Positions 1-13,553 of a stretch of 64,000 nucleotides of DNA are shown here, one piece after another. The stretch is from NCBI RefSeq assembly GCF_030272615.1, contig NC_081405.1, positions 155,107,613-155,171,612 of the forward strand. Reading direction: 5' to 3'. The notes under the pieces were generated by a model that had not been told where the DNA came from, ran no database searches, and saw only the letters and a list, made by a program, of their open reading frames with translations. A program made the translations under genes and the position numbers. Each line of letters opens with the position of its first letter. The stretch's first letter is position 1. Source of the DNA: Cryptomeria japonica (Eukaryota; Streptophyta; Pinopsida; Cupressales; Cupressaceae).

Positions 1-399
1 CCTTGAATTGGGCTAACACAAATCCAAAAAGTCAATACAATTGTAAAGAAAGAGAACTTGAAAAAGGAGATATTGTGTATGAACATCTCCTTTGCATAGA
101 AAATTTTGATGATGTAAAACCATAACTAGTTAGTAACATGGGAAAATAATTAGTTGTAATGTTACTAAATGTACATTAGTTGTGGATGAGGCAATGGTAG
201 ATGTAAGGTCTATGGGAGAAGTGGAAATGGTTGAAGTTTCCATTGTAGAGCTATGGATAGATGCATTAATCTTAAAAGAGAGGGGTAAAAATTTATTCAA
301 AACAAGAAGGAATAGAAAGCAAGACATCAAACAACCCTCTATCAAGATCGACTAGGAGATCTAACTACTGAGACAAATCCAAAGATAATTGACCCTTAT
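1..399. other. Intergenic, no gene seen
   Basis: AT-rich sequence with no convincing reading frame. It lies beyond the 3' end of the LINE remnant and probably includes its 3' untranslated part, but no poly(A) tail is visible to fix that end. Confidence 0.5.
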
Positions 400-1066
400 C
401 CACAATATTCTAGTTATGCATGTGATCAGAAGCCCATTTGGCCAGACAATCCACAACTCCATTCCACTCTCGAGGAATATGAATGAAAGTAACCAAATCC
501 AAAGAAGCATGTGCACAAACTAACAACTAAAGCTAACCACCAACTAACATCCTTTGAATGCTGCTGAGACAACAAGTGCACCACCACCTGCAAATCTAAT
601 TCACAAATGACCTTGTGCCAGCCAAGAGCACAAGCACGCTCCACATCATATAAAATAGCGAGAGCCTCCATCAAATTATTAGTATGATGACCTTTATAAA
701 CAAAAAAAAGAAACTAAATAGTACCCAAGCTATCTCTACCAACTCCACCCATTCCAGTAGGACTGGGATTTCCCTAAGAAGACCCATCCGTGTTGATTTT
801 CAGAACACCTTGTGGGCGAGGACTCCACCTCCCCAACCTATTGATCTTCCGAAGAGGGTGTCTGCATCTTTTTCTCATAATATGGCTTTGCGGAGGAGGA
901 AGATGGACACAGTCATAGAAACTAACCTTGCCCGGATCCATAGCCTCCATCAAGTCACATTTTGCTGAAACAATTTCTCCCAAAGAGTGGAATTTTCCAC
1001 CACAAGTGGTGAACTCCCAAAAACACATCTTGAAATATCTGATGATTCCTCTCCAACTAGATATGC
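400..1066 (-). mobile_element. LINE remnant, RNase H domain
   Basis: On the minus strand this encodes the C-terminal RNase H (RVT_3 type) of a plant non-LTR retrotransposon. Translation gives GVLKINTDGSS, then EALAILYDVERACALGWHKV, ICELDLQVVVHLL and, after a frameshift, a segment resembling HIPREWNGVVDCLAKWA. The four acidic positions expected of RNase H (D of NTDGSS, E of MEALA, D of ELDLQ, D of VVDCL) are all present. At least two stops and one frameshift break the frame, so it is a pseudogene. The upstream zinc-binding part of the same LINE is at 4911-5270; the two halves were separated by the 1067-4910 element. The first four bases of the interruption duplication (ATGC) are 1063-1066. Confidence 0.8.
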
Positions 1067-1105
1067 GGGTAAGTGCACAAAGATGGTGGTTATAAAAGTG
1101 GACAC
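1067..1105 (+). repeat. Left terminal inverted repeat, copy 1
   Basis: Starts GGGTAAGTGCACAAAGATGG and runs to GTGGACAC. The partner is 4863-4910 in opposite orientation. The outer 24 bases are identical; the inner part differs by a short insertion in the right copy. Confidence 0.9.
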
Positions 1106-1206
1106 ACCAAAAAAAACATGAAAAACACCAAAACGCGCATGGGGTATTTCAAATTTAAAGAACTCCGTACGCGTTTAGGCTCATTTTGCCAAGCCTAACC
1201 AAAGCT

Positions 1207-1335
1207 AAACCATGTGCGCGGTTTAAAACATACTAATTGCATACACGGTTTAAAGAATACTAATTGCATACGCGGTTTAAAGCATACTAACCGCATATGT
1301 GGTTTAAAAACTAAAACCGTGTACGTGGTTCTGTG
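1207..1335. repeat. Subterminal tandem repeats, copy 1 left
   Basis: About four tandem copies of a roughly 30-bp unit containing GCATACGCGGTTTAAAGCAT, with variants CATGTGCGCGG, CATACACGG and CATATGTGG. Short repeats with a GTACGC/CGTATGC core also occur near the right end (3890-4065). Subterminal repeats of this kind often serve as transposase binding sites; that role here is inference. Confidence 0.7.
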
Positions 1336-1559
1336 TGTCAATAAAATGCAATTCACTTAGCATTCCATTAGGTTTTTCAGTAGGATATATACATAAAATA
1401 TAACATTTAAGTATAACTTTCTTATACTTTAATTTATATTTTATGTATATATTGTTAGGATGTTTGAGAGTGGTTCCAGATCTCTAAGAGTTATAATGCA
1501 GATTCTAGTTTTTTGAGTATTCTTATAAATTTTAGACAGTCAAATTTTAGTAATTAGCA

Positions 1560-2370
<811 letters not shown>

Positions 2371-3290
2371 GGGTCAAAAGGTATTCTTAGGGATCATATG
2401 GTATCCTAGGGATCCATGCATGTGTCCTAAGGGGTCATAGGACACCATATGACCCATAATGACACATAAGAAGTCATATGGAGTCCTAAGGGGTCATAAG
2501 ACACCATATGACCCCTTAGCACACCATACGACCCATAATGACACCAAATAGTATCCTAAGGGGTCATAAAACACTATATGACCTCTTAGGACACCATATG
2601 GAGTCATAAGGGGTCAAATAGTGCCCTAAGGGGTTGTAGGAGACCATATGACCCCTTAGGACACCATATGACCCCTAATGACACCACATGGTGTCCTAAG
2701 TGGTCATAAGGTGTCCTAGGGGTCATACGACACCATAAGACACATAACTATACCATGTGGTGTCCACTGGGTCATTGGACACCATATGACCCTTAGAACA
2801 CAATACAACCCCTAACAACATCTAAGGGGTCATAGGACACTATATGATTCCTTAGCACACCATAGGACCTATAATGACACCAAATAGTGTCCTAAGGGGT
2901 CATAAAACACCAAATGACCCTTTAGGACACCATATGGTGTTGTTATGGGTTGTATGGTGTCCTGAGGGGTCATATGGCATCCTATGACCCCTTAGGAGAC
3001 CATATGGTGTCGTTATGGGTCGTATGGTGTGTTAAGGGGTCATATGGTGTCCTAAGGGGTCACATGACACCATATGACCTCTTAGGAAACAATATGACCT
3101 CTAATGACATGTAAGAGATCATATGATATCCTAAGGGGTCATAGAATACCATATGACCCTTTAGGACACCATACGACTCATAACGACACCATATGGAGCA
3201 CTAAGGGGTCATATGGTGTCCTAAGGGATCATAGAACACCATATGACCCATAACGACACATAAGGGGTCATAATACACCATACGACCCAT
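2371..3290. repeat. Palindromic CATATG/CCTTAGG satellite array (copy 1)
   Basis: Degenerate array of units of about 20-21 bp such as ACACCATATGACCCCTTAGG and the reverse complement CCTAAGGGGTCATATGGTGT, in mixed orientation. The same satellite fills 18635-20602 and 54051-58903. Noncoding; many short hairpins are possible. Confidence 0.95.
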
Positions 3291-3455
3291 AAATATTATC
3301 CAACAAATACATCCACATGATCCAAAGAAACCAATGCGTTCATTTTCTTCAAACATTCTACTTTATATCCTATCTTCTTTAAAAAGAAAAAGAAAACCGA
3401 CCACCTTGTCAATCTTCTTATCACCTTCTATATATGCAAACAAAAAGAAGATATA

Positions 3456-3724
<269 letters not shown>

Positions 3725-3833
3725 GGAGACAATACACATAAACACATACATATGTGTGTATATATATTTAATATATAATATATTTTATTATATACATATA
3801 TATATTATATTTTTTATTTTTTATATTATATGT

Positions 3834-3864
<31 letters not shown>

Positions 3865-4862
3865 CACACTCCCAAAATTTAAACAAACTTAGCCCATATG
3901 TGCTATTCATAGTACAAATAGCACGTATGCACTTTTTATAGTAAAAATAGCGTGTAAGCACTTTTTTATAGTTAAAATAGAACGTACGCACTTCTTACAC
4001 CATAAGTACCTCATACACGCTTTTTATACCATAGGTACCCCCGTATGCGCTTTTGTCTGTTTAGGCTTGGAAATAGACTTGGATGACAAAGCTACAGTTT
4101 GGAAGTTTGATTTTCCTCCATTTCCCTCCTTTTTGGCGTGTTTTATTTTATCAACTTGGTTTCTCAACTTTGTCATCATCAGGTCTACACATCATCAAGT
4201 GGGTATTTCTAAATTTCCACCATATTTTCACCCATCTTCTGAGCTTTCTGACTATATAATTTTTTAAAAATTTGAACAACAATAACATATTATTGTTGAA
4301 TTTCTTTTACCAGTGTCTCCATAGTTCTCATAGACATACGTGCACCATTTTTTTAATAACTTTTGATATAATTATCCAAATTTTTAAAAAGTTATATATT
4401 ATTGTAGTGAACTTGATTATTTACAATTTAAAAAATAAAATTGCATTTTCGATTTTTTTAGTGCAACTTATGCTTTGCGCACGAACAGGTACCTAATTTT
4501 CATGATGTGCTCGATCGGAAAAATCATAAAAAACAAAATACTCAACAAAAAAATACACATCTACTAGTGCTCACTCTTAACTATCTTTCTGCCAAAGGAT
4601 TTGTCAAAATACTAAATCTAAATATGACTTTTTTGATGCGCACGTTAGACACTATGTTATGTTTTTCTGGAAAAATCAGTGTCTGTTTTTCGTGCGCAAA
4701 GGATTTGACCTCCTAAATCTTATCCAATTTTGAAAAAGTTTAGTAGTTTGGAAACTAGATTCAGAGTACTACAATATTTGTTCTTTGATTATCTTCATAT
4801 CTTGAATGGATGACTTTCAAATTTTGCCTCCAAGTTCAGGTTCACCTGATTTCAGAAAAAAA
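3725..4862. other. Right arm of copy 1 (AT/CA tract, short repeats, AT-rich)
   Basis: Contains an AT-rich stretch, a (CA)n run at about 3834-3855, and repeated GCACTTTTTATAGT / TACGCACTT motifs (3890-4060). These are followed by AT-rich sequence with no gene. From about 4580 it can be aligned by eye with 59860-60120 of the 53680-60175 element, sharing GATTTCAGAAAAAAAGTG just inside the TIR. Confidence 0.7.
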
Positions 4863-4910
4863 GTGTCCACTTATACCCCCCCTTTTACCACCATCTTTGT
4901 GCACTTACCC
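4863..4910 (-). repeat. Right terminal inverted repeat, copy 1
   Basis: Ends CTTTGTGCACTTACCC, the inverse of the left end at 1067. The flanking ATGC at 4911-4914 repeats 1063-1066. Confidence 0.9.
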
Positions 4911-5270
4911 ATGCCAAATAATAAAGGAGGGGCCAAGAGTCCAAGCAATTTGAAGAAAATAAGTTTTGACAGGGGCCTTTCCCCATCGAACAAAAAACTC
5001 AGCCAAAGGAGAAACATGCCAACAAGTTTGATTCCACACATCCCACCAAAGGTGCCAAATATATCGCACAAAGGAACATTGGAAAAAGAGATGAGAGACA
5101 CTCTCTTCACAATTATGACACAAAACACACATAGGGGCCCTGAAAGCCACGTCTGTATAAATTATCCCAAGAAAGACACTGGTTGTGAACCACCAACCAC
5201 AAAAAAAATCAACTTGGGCCATGAGAACTTGTAAGCTCGTGATATGCACTTGTAGAGTGTGAAACATATT
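4911..5270 (-). mobile_element. LINE remnant, zinc-binding RVT domain
   Basis: Minus-strand frame of about 120 residues carrying the zf-RVT zinc-binding pattern of plant LINEs. Visible signals include CVLCHNCEESVSHLFFQC and IWHLWWDVWNQTC, ending at FIIWH where copy 1 interrupts it. On the far side of the element the frame resumes as I, stop, LERNHQIFQDVFLG, matching the usual continuation of this domain with Trp changed to stop. No reverse-transcriptase domain follows upstream of 5270, so the LINE looks 5'-truncated, as is common. Confidence 0.8.
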
Positions 5271-7451
5271 TGCTAGATGTTCATATCTCTTTGTATCAGC
5301 TAAATAAGTAAATTGTGTACCAAATCATTATTTTTGTATGTGAGGCTCATGGTTATAATCATTATATATGTTTATGTTAGTGTGACCATCATTAAAGATA
5401 TCATTATCATTAGAATGGGTGGTGACATTTGGGTTTATGAAAATGATTATCCTTATTGAAGCAATATGATTCTATAGATCTTTTGACATAAAAATAATAT
5501 GGATGGGATCATGATATCATAAATAAATAAAATCTAAAAATTTAAACTCTAAATCAAGTCTTGAGGGTTAGTCAAGTGGGTACAAGAATAAGTAACATTT
5601 ACTCAATCACAAAACCCTAGAAATAAAATTTAAATCAATTTAGCTTTAAAGATCAATCACAAATAAAAAATTAAAATTAATTACATATTTGTAAACTTAT
5701 TAGTGTTGCAAGGTTCATAAGTTTATTAAGTTGACCAAAATGAAAATCAATATATGGTTTCCTTTATGTGTAATCTAGGTTAATTGACTAAATGTAAACA
5801 ATTATGCATAAATTAATCTAGATTAATTGAGTTGCTAGAGCATAGTGGATTGGATTAGACAATATCAAATACAAATTCCAATCATGTCATAAATAATAAT
5901 AATTGAAGAGAGATATTGCTTAGCTTTATGATTGAATAATGTACGCCAATAGGTCAAGATTATGGGATTCACATTCCTTGAATTCTAGAGACACTCTAGA
6001 CAATTGTGTGTATGAACCATGATCAAAATATCCTCTTTCATTTTTTTGTCGGGTCACCTTTGCTACTTTGGATCTAGTCTACCCCTGCAAACTTGATCTA
6101 TATGTACATACTACATCTTTTATGATTTTTGGAATTTTTCTTGCAAAGTCCTAAAAAGTAGATTGCTAGACAATGATGTTCTCCACCACACATTTGTGAT
6201 TTTTCTACCAAATTGGTTGTATTTAAAATTATCTAAACATGCAATATGCTTCACACATGCATATGAACTCTAGAATAAATGTTAGATAATCCACATGCAC
6301 TAAGATGAATTAATGCATATAATTATTCTTGAATGTCCTTATGTAGAGAGAGGCATGTTTTGTGAGTGATAAACAATATAGATGATGCTAATTATTTTTT
6401 AGAGTTTTAGGGTTGATTCTAGTGAATACAGTGAATGTATTTACATAACATAATACCAAATTACAAAGTTTTGTGAATAGTTAGCATGGGGTCAAAGTGT
6501 AAAATAGGGTTAGACAACTACGCTACAATATATTTATACATTTAAGTAGATAAAGGTCATGGCTACGAGGATGACCTCGCATCTACGAACATGACTCAAA
6601 AGTCAAACTATGAAGTTGGGTTAGTGTTAGATAAGATTAGATTATGGATTGAGATTTGAATTAATAATCAAAATAAGACAAATAAATTATAATTCTATGC
6701 ACGTAACCATAAGAACAAGTGATGAACATAAGGCTCGAGATAAACAAGACTAGATGCATAATCACAACTATACATAAAAATTGTATAAATATATAAATAT
6801 ATCAAACTATTACCCCAACCCTAAACATAAAATGTAATGAAAAATACATCAAAAATGCTTTTACGCCATGACAATGGTAAATCAATTTAAAATAATTTTT
6901 AAATATCTTATTTAATTGAAATGCATTGTGTTTTTCATAGACATATAACAATTATTGAATTCAAACATCTCCACGACTCCACTAAGTTGAAAACTTACCC
7001 TCCCACTTTAACTTAAGCAACACATACATGATTCAAACCTCCAAAATTATCTTTACCCAATCAAATTCGTAACAAAACTAGTTCAAAGATAAGAATGTGG
7101 ATCTCATCCATTAAATTGTCTATCCAACAATCAAATGCACCTTTAATTTTATTTATTAATTAATAAAAAAAAATACTATTCTAATTTCAGATTATTTAAT
7201 AAATACTCATTCAACATTAGCCCACATCTAATAATTAAAATACACATCTTGATTTTTTCGGAGAATATAACATGGGTAAGTCCCAATGCTTTCATTAGAG
7301 GAGGACTAAAAAGACAAATAGTAAAATGAAACAGGCCGACAAGCTCTCCTATTAACCATGGTCCTTGCAATTATATCTGTCAGCACAGGTACATTCATCC
7401 CAAACATAAACTCAGATACGGTTTTCCTAACTTCCTCGAACACCCACAAAA
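5271..7451. other. Intergenic AT-rich, upstream of tetraspanin
   Basis: No coding frame of note. The part nearest the gene presumably holds its promoter and 5' UTR, but I see no TATA box or start site that I can place with confidence. Confidence 0.5.
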
Positions 7452-10432
7452 ATGGCAGTGAGCAACAACATCACAGGGGCCCTGAATTTTGTAGCAATGG
7501 TATTATCGGTGCCAATTATAGGAACAGGCATCTGGCTGGCCACTAGGGAGGATGCAGAGTGTGTGAGAGTTCTTCGTTGGCCACTCATAGTGGTAGGAAC
7601 AATTCTACTGTTAATTTCTTTTGCAGGCTTTGTGGGTGCCTTCTGGAGAGTCCAATATCTGCTAGTGATATATCTGATATTCATGCTTCTCTTCATTGTT
7701 CTGCTGTTGGCATTCGTGATATTTGCCTTTATAGTTACCAACAAGGGAGGTGGGCACAGTGTTCCTGGTAGGAATTATAAGGAATACCAGATCAGTGATT
7801 TTTCGGGCTGGCTGAGAAATTATGTTGAGAAAAGTAGCCACTGGAATCGGATTGAAAGGTGTTTAAGTTCTTCTGATGTGTGCCGAAAGCTGAATCAGAG
7901 GTACCTGAGTGCCCAAGATTTCTTCAATGCTCACCTCACTCCCGCTGGAGGTAATTTGGGGTTTATTGTTATTTTTCGTCTTCCGGGTGTATTTTTTCAA
8001 ATTGTTGCTTTTACCTCGGAAATGGGTAAACCGTCTACTGGACAATTCTTAAGTGGTTAACCATTTTTTCACCAAATTACTTGTACTGGGATTTGTTTGG
8101 GAGACAGACCTATGTCATTTGTCTGAGAATATTGGTGAGGGAGAAGACTAAGGGTTTGTGTTTTTACTTGTTTTTTAAATTTTGGTCTAGGAGAAGAGTT
8201 GGGCTTTAGTATTTACTTAATTTTCAAAATTTTGAAGTACAAAGAACTGATTTAAAGCTTAAAGCACAGTGCATGAAACAGACATAAACCTGGACTTTCT
8301 ATTCCGATTAAGGATGCTTAGTTCAGTTCATAAATCAAGACAAGTGAAATCATAATAATTTCTACTCGAAAACTGTGTAGACTTCTGGTGGACTTAAATT
8401 GCATTGTAACTCTTACGCTTTGCTATTTGGGTTAGATTCTCCATTAAATTTTACAGGAATATTATGATTTAATCTTAGAGAACCTAGTAGATCTTATTTG
8501 TGCTTAAAGTTATTGGGAGTAACCCATATGCTTGCTTCATTTTTGTCGGTTATGGCAATCGTGATTGTTGGGAGCGTCAAAACTTGTTTATAGGATAGTC
8601 TTCAGGGGATGATCGGTTTACAATATCTGGGTCACTGAGAGCTGGAAAAGATTATATTACCACACTCCAATTCTGAGTCCGTCTGTGCCAACATATGTTG
8701 GCTATTTTAACTCGGCAGCTTGATACAGTGGTGAAGGGCAGGTCAATCTATCATCTAACAACATGGCATTTCCATCAGTGCAGTTGTATCTGCCACATCT
8801 CTTCTTTTTATTGTATTCTTATTCTATTTTAATCTTGTCGTGGAGATATCTGATGGTATTGAGAATGATATATGCTGTATTTACAAGTTCAACTGACTTC
8901 TCTTTGAAATCTGTGGGCTGGAGTTTTCTTTCTTTCTTTCTCTGTTCAGTATTATCTTGGGAGAAGTGGGTTTTCATTCTTTTACATAGATTTAATAAGT
9001 TCTTTTTCTCTACAGTGGTACATCTGGATTTGTAATGTCTGGCTTGTTTATTCTGTATGTACAAGTTACATTGACCACACTTTGGATATTTGTGGACTTG
9101 AGTATTCTTTCTTTCTTTCTTTCTCTAGTAAGAGCTTATGCTCAGTATTATCTTGCGAAAATGGGTTTTCATTCTCTTACAGAGATTTAACAAGTTCTCC
9201 AATTTTTGTACGATATAATGTCTGGAAACTCTCGACTTGTAAATGTCTGGCTTTTTAACTTTGCAAGCTCTGCAGGTTATGGTAAGGCAAGTGCAGTCTT
9301 GTGACATTCATTGTCTATCTTCTATTTTTTAATTTTTACAATTTTCTGTCGCTTGTATATTTTTCATTGCTTGGGAAGGGAAGGCTGTGCTTTTTTGCAC
9401 TGAAAGTCGGGCAGTTTGTCTTCCAACTAAATGATTTGCTTTTCTTCCCCCTGCTCATATCCTCTTAAGATTTTAAGCCATTGATTATGAATATTGTATG
9501 GACAAGCATTTTTATTTTCCTTTTTCAGATGACTTTAGAATGCCATGGCTTTTAATTGTATTTTCAGAACTTCTATTTTCCAAGATATCCGTAGAATCAT
9601 TCCACCCCTTGGCAAGCTCTGGACAAACACATCCATGTTTGCCTATTCATTAACCAAGATCCTACTGCAAAATGAGGTAGTTTTGAATAGTGTGCATGAC
9701 TATTGGGCATGAACTGTTTGTTTCCTGCAAGGTTGAAAAATGAATTTAAAAACAAGAGTTTGTTGGAAATGAGGGAATTTGAGGCAAAAACAGGCATTTT
9801 GTGGAAATGTGGCTATTGGGACAAAAGCAGTCTGCCCAAGTTACGCCTACCCTTTTCTGAAGTGGTAGACATGACCTTATCCTCTTCTGTTCTCTATCCT
9901 ATTTGTATTTTGTTTTCAACTTGCAAGTTTAGTTTCCAGTGTTTATCTCTAATATTATTACAGCTTTCAAATCCGAAATATTGCCTGTTTACGCATATGC
10001 TTTTTGGTTGGATCGATTATTATTCTGCTGTTAAAGATGAATTACTGAGTGTGTTTTCCTAAGATATGTGCTAATACAATTTGATACTTATTAAAATTTT
10101 GTTGTCCCTTTCTGTAGTCAGGATGCTGCAAACCTCCAACATTCTGTGGTTACACTTTTGTGAATCCAACATTTTGGGTAAGTCCAACCAACCAAAATGC
10201 AGATCTTGACTGTATGGTGTGGAGCAATGACCAACTGCAGCTGTGCTATAACTGCAACTCTTGCAAAGCTGGGATTCTGGGAAATATCAAAAGAGAATGG
10301 AAAAAGATAAACATCATTCTAATTGTGGCACTTGTGGCTCTCATATGGGTATATCTGGTTGGTTGTAGTGCTTTCCGAAACGCCCAGACAGAGGACCTAT
10401 TTAGGAGATACAAGGAACGTTTTACCTCATGA
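7452..10432 (+). CDS. TET: Tetraspanin (plant TET family), two exons
   Basis: Exons 7452-7950 and 10122-10432 join to give 269 residues, the usual size for plant tetraspanins. Tetraspanins are four-pass membrane proteins that organise membrane microdomains and extracellular vesicles. Predicted helices lie near residues 8-29, 43-64, 69-95 and 229-251. The large loop (about 97-226) carries Cys137, Cys144, the plant hallmark GCCKPPTFCGY (167-177), and Cys197, 208, 211 and 214 within LCYNCNSCKAG. The donor after GCTGGAG (GTAATT) and the acceptor TAGTCAG split the Gly codon of GCC in phase 1; this is where I recall plant TET genes carrying their intron. The start is the first ATG of the frame (MAVSNNITGALNF). 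No stop or frameshift. Resembles Arabidopsis TET8/TET9-type proteins; the exact orthologue is not resolved. Confidence 0.93.
7951..10121 (+). other. Tetraspanin intron (2171 bp)
   Basis: GT-AG intron, T-rich, with no retroelement protein sequence. If it were retained, exon 1 would continue about 36 codons to a stop ending at 8060, giving a protein without the fourth membrane helix. It contains a diverged internal duplication (8911-9260). Confidence 0.85.
8911..9260. repeat. Diverged direct duplication in the intron
   Basis: Two imperfect copies, about 8911-9045 and 9091-9255, share in order TGTGG(G/A)CT(G/T)GAGT, a TTTC-tetranucleotide run, CAGTATTATCTTG, GGGTTTTCATTCT, AGATTTAA(T/C)AAGTTCT and AATGTCTGGCTT. 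Confidence 0.75.
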
Positions 10433-10704
10433 AGCATGCAGACAAGGAAGTTGTGACTATGTTAGGATAGCTCTCTTAGGTAGACTCTTATCTGTCAAAA
10501 TCTTGATAAAGTGTTGGGACAAACAAAATTAGCTTTTCATACTCTTGTTGTATGTCTAAATGTTTGTGGAGTGCAAGCCCACACAAGGTCTCAAGAAACA
10601 ATAACACTGATGGAGAAAGGGTCTGGATTGTAACAAATTTTCTTTCCCAGTCATGCAAGTAATGTTATCCAAGAATGTTATAGATAGCATCATGACAACA
10701 TTGG

Positions 10705-10950
10705 ATTTCAGCATCTACTAGATTTAGAATCACCAATATATCACAGCATGTTGAATTCAGGCCTCAAATGCCTTGGAAAGTTAAGGTCTCCATCTATCCA
10801 TCCATATGTTAAGGTTTTCCTTTCTTTATTTCAGCATCTACTAGATTTAGAATCACAAATATATCACAGCATATTGAATTCAGGCCTCAAATGCCTTGGA
10901 AAGTTAAGGTCTCCATCCATCCATCCATATGTTAAGGTTTTTCTTTTGGG
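10705..10950. repeat. 123-bp tandem duplication downstream of tetraspanin
   Basis: 10705-10827 and 10828-10950 are nearly identical head-to-tail copies starting ATTTCAGCATCTACTAG and ending at the CCATATGTTAAGG block. It lies about 270 bp past the stop codon and may be in the 3' UTR or just beyond it. Confidence 0.9.
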
Positions 10951-13553
10951 AATTTTAATGCCAGTGGTAAGTATTATGATGTCATGTAAACTTGTGCATT
11001 CTATAGCAGTGAAAGTTCTTTTCTAGTGTGGCTGTGTGCTGGAATGGTAGCATGTGAAGTTGAGTTAGGTGGTGATGTGCCCATTGTTTTATATGGACAA
11101 CACACGCATATGAAACAAATTATAAAAGGGAATCTTTCCTTTCTTTATTTCACATTAAGAGTTGTTGAAAGTTGTCAAATTTGTCGTACCATATAAAAGT
11201 TGACTGTCTGTCACTAGCAATTAGTCATTTGAACAGTGAACCCAGTTCATGGTTACATGCTACTAGAAAATGATAGATCAAATCAGATTTTATAAAATGA
11301 ATAAATAACTGTATGAAATCAACAATATCTGAGTCATAAATATGATTTAAGAAAGCTAAAGCTATCACTCTAGGTGTCCACCAACCTTTGTTAGATGTAT
11401 TTTTGTAGGGCCTCCATATCATTTTATATAGGGATGCATAGACTTTTATTTCGAAGTTATCATCACTTTATTAGTTGGCTGTCTTGAATTGACAATTTAT
11501 CTTTATCTTTTTTTCAAAGAAAAGAAATGGTTTTTGTCTTGGGCTAAAGTCCATTGAGTTAATCTAAAATAACTTTAAAAAGGTATTGGTAACATGCTAG
11601 TATCCAAATGTTTGCCACCAAACATTCAAGGCTGGTTATTATTGTTGTACTTGGGCAAGGTTAAAAAAGGTTTGAAAAGATTGCCAGCCTCCTTTATTAG
11701 TGCTACTTTTAATTTGTGATTTACTATTACGTCATGTCTATTAGATTCCTTAGTACTAGGTTTGTGAATATTATTGTAAAGAAAATAACTAATGCTTTAT
11801 CTAAATAATCTAAACTTATATAGGCTAATCAATAAATGCCAATCAATTTCACTTAACTTAGATTCAATACTAAAATTATTTTCTATGAATTCACAATTAA
11901 TTTTAGATTAAATTATAGTTTGGTTGATAAGAATATAAATTAAATGAGGAGAGTACTTAGTTTGAAGAACAACAATAAAGAATTGAAGTAGATGTTGTGT
12001 AAGAATTATTTGTTATAGGATAACAATTTATTATTCATTTGATGGATGTTAATCTCATCATTTTATGTGGTTTAATTTTGAGCCCTTTAGGCTCGAATTT
12101 GAGGCCACAAATTTTATTTGAGGCGCAAATTTGAATTGTCCCACAAAGTTGACTTTGTTGAATGCACGTTTTTAAAATTATATTCCATGATTTTTTATAT
12201 CTAATGGTTTGTGAGGACCATGGTGTATATGAAGACCATTTGGGGCTTTGGGGCTTTTACAATATTGATCAAATGTTTGAAGACAATACATACAATTATG
12301 CAAATGGCTTATATGATTTTGATCAAGATTTTGACTCATTGTCCTTAAGAAATCAAAACGTATTCTAGATTTTTTTAGTCCTTATTCTCTTGGTTCATAG
12401 GTAGTCTTCTATGATAATAAGTGCATATTGAATGTCTTTAAATTTTAGGACATAGCATTAATTTGAAAAAACATGTACCAAGTCAATTCATAATAACTAG
12501 TAAAAATGAGTGGGAGTAATGAAATTTGAATTTTAAATTTTAAATTTGGGATTCAAATTTGTGTGCTTTGGAATTGAACTTGGCATAAAAATGAACCCCA
12601 AGAGAAAAGTACTAATTTTGGACCATAGAAGTAAATGTATAGAAAGTGGTGTAACATATAGCTATTTGTTAAATATATAAGAATGTGTAAATGAGAGGAA
12701 ATATGGATGGATGAGGATTGAGCTATGAAGTGAAGATAGCACAAGCGAGAGTCACTTGTCAATATGTAATTTTATCAAGACAGTTAATTGAAATATACCA
12801 AAAAATAAATGAAAATTGGCACGAGTATGACAATTTCACTATTATTATTATAAATAACATTTTTTCAATGTATTTTTATTACCACCTTACTAGGGTGATA
12901 CCTTTGCATTTTTTTCTTTTGGTTTTTGGGAGGATAAACATCTTGAATCTTTTAATAATCCTTTCGTATTAGGTGCTTCACATGTATGATAGAGGGGTAT
13001 TCATTCCACCAAATTTGCATAGATCATGATTCAATTTCACCCCTTTAGAGAATTGGTCTTTTGAATTCAACAAAATTTGTTTCCTAGTGGGTTATTTGTG
13101 TGTCATTTAATTTTTATAATCATCCTTCAAAATTTCATAAGTTAGTGGATACGTGTACACAAGTCGATAATCTCTAAAGGTGTGGGCACATTACCTAAAG
13201 TTATCATAAAATGTTATGTCTAAAACTGGTCGTAGTTAATTATTTAAAAATTTGGGGCTCAAGCATTAGATGTCATATTCCACAATACATGCAAGTCCAT
13301 TTGGAAATAAGTTAACTTCTGGTGAGATTGACTCAACTATAAACCTATTGTATGCAAGAAATATGGTAATGCCAATTAAGAACAAACACAACAAGCATAC
13401 CAATGAAACATTATATGAAAAGATCTATGAAAGAAAACAAGTTCAAATAAGCCATCTCCTCAAACCGTTCCATTGTTCTCTATCTCCAAGGATTCTTTAA
13501 ATCAAGGTTGCTCTCACATCATTGAGCACTTGATCCTTACAATGACAACCTAA
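10951..13553. other. Intergenic AT-rich
   Basis: No recognisable gene. Short frames (for example 12162-12368, rich in Asp and Tyr) match nothing I know and lack supporting context. Confidence 0.5.

Noticed and set aside
4871-5234. Other frames over the LINE zinc-domain remnant
   Set aside because: Only the minus-strand frame ending at 4905 shows the Cys/His pattern and continuity with 1028-426.
7427-7744. Minus-strand frame antisense to tetraspanin
   Set aside because: Shadow of the tetraspanin coding exon; composition and motifs belong to the plus strand.
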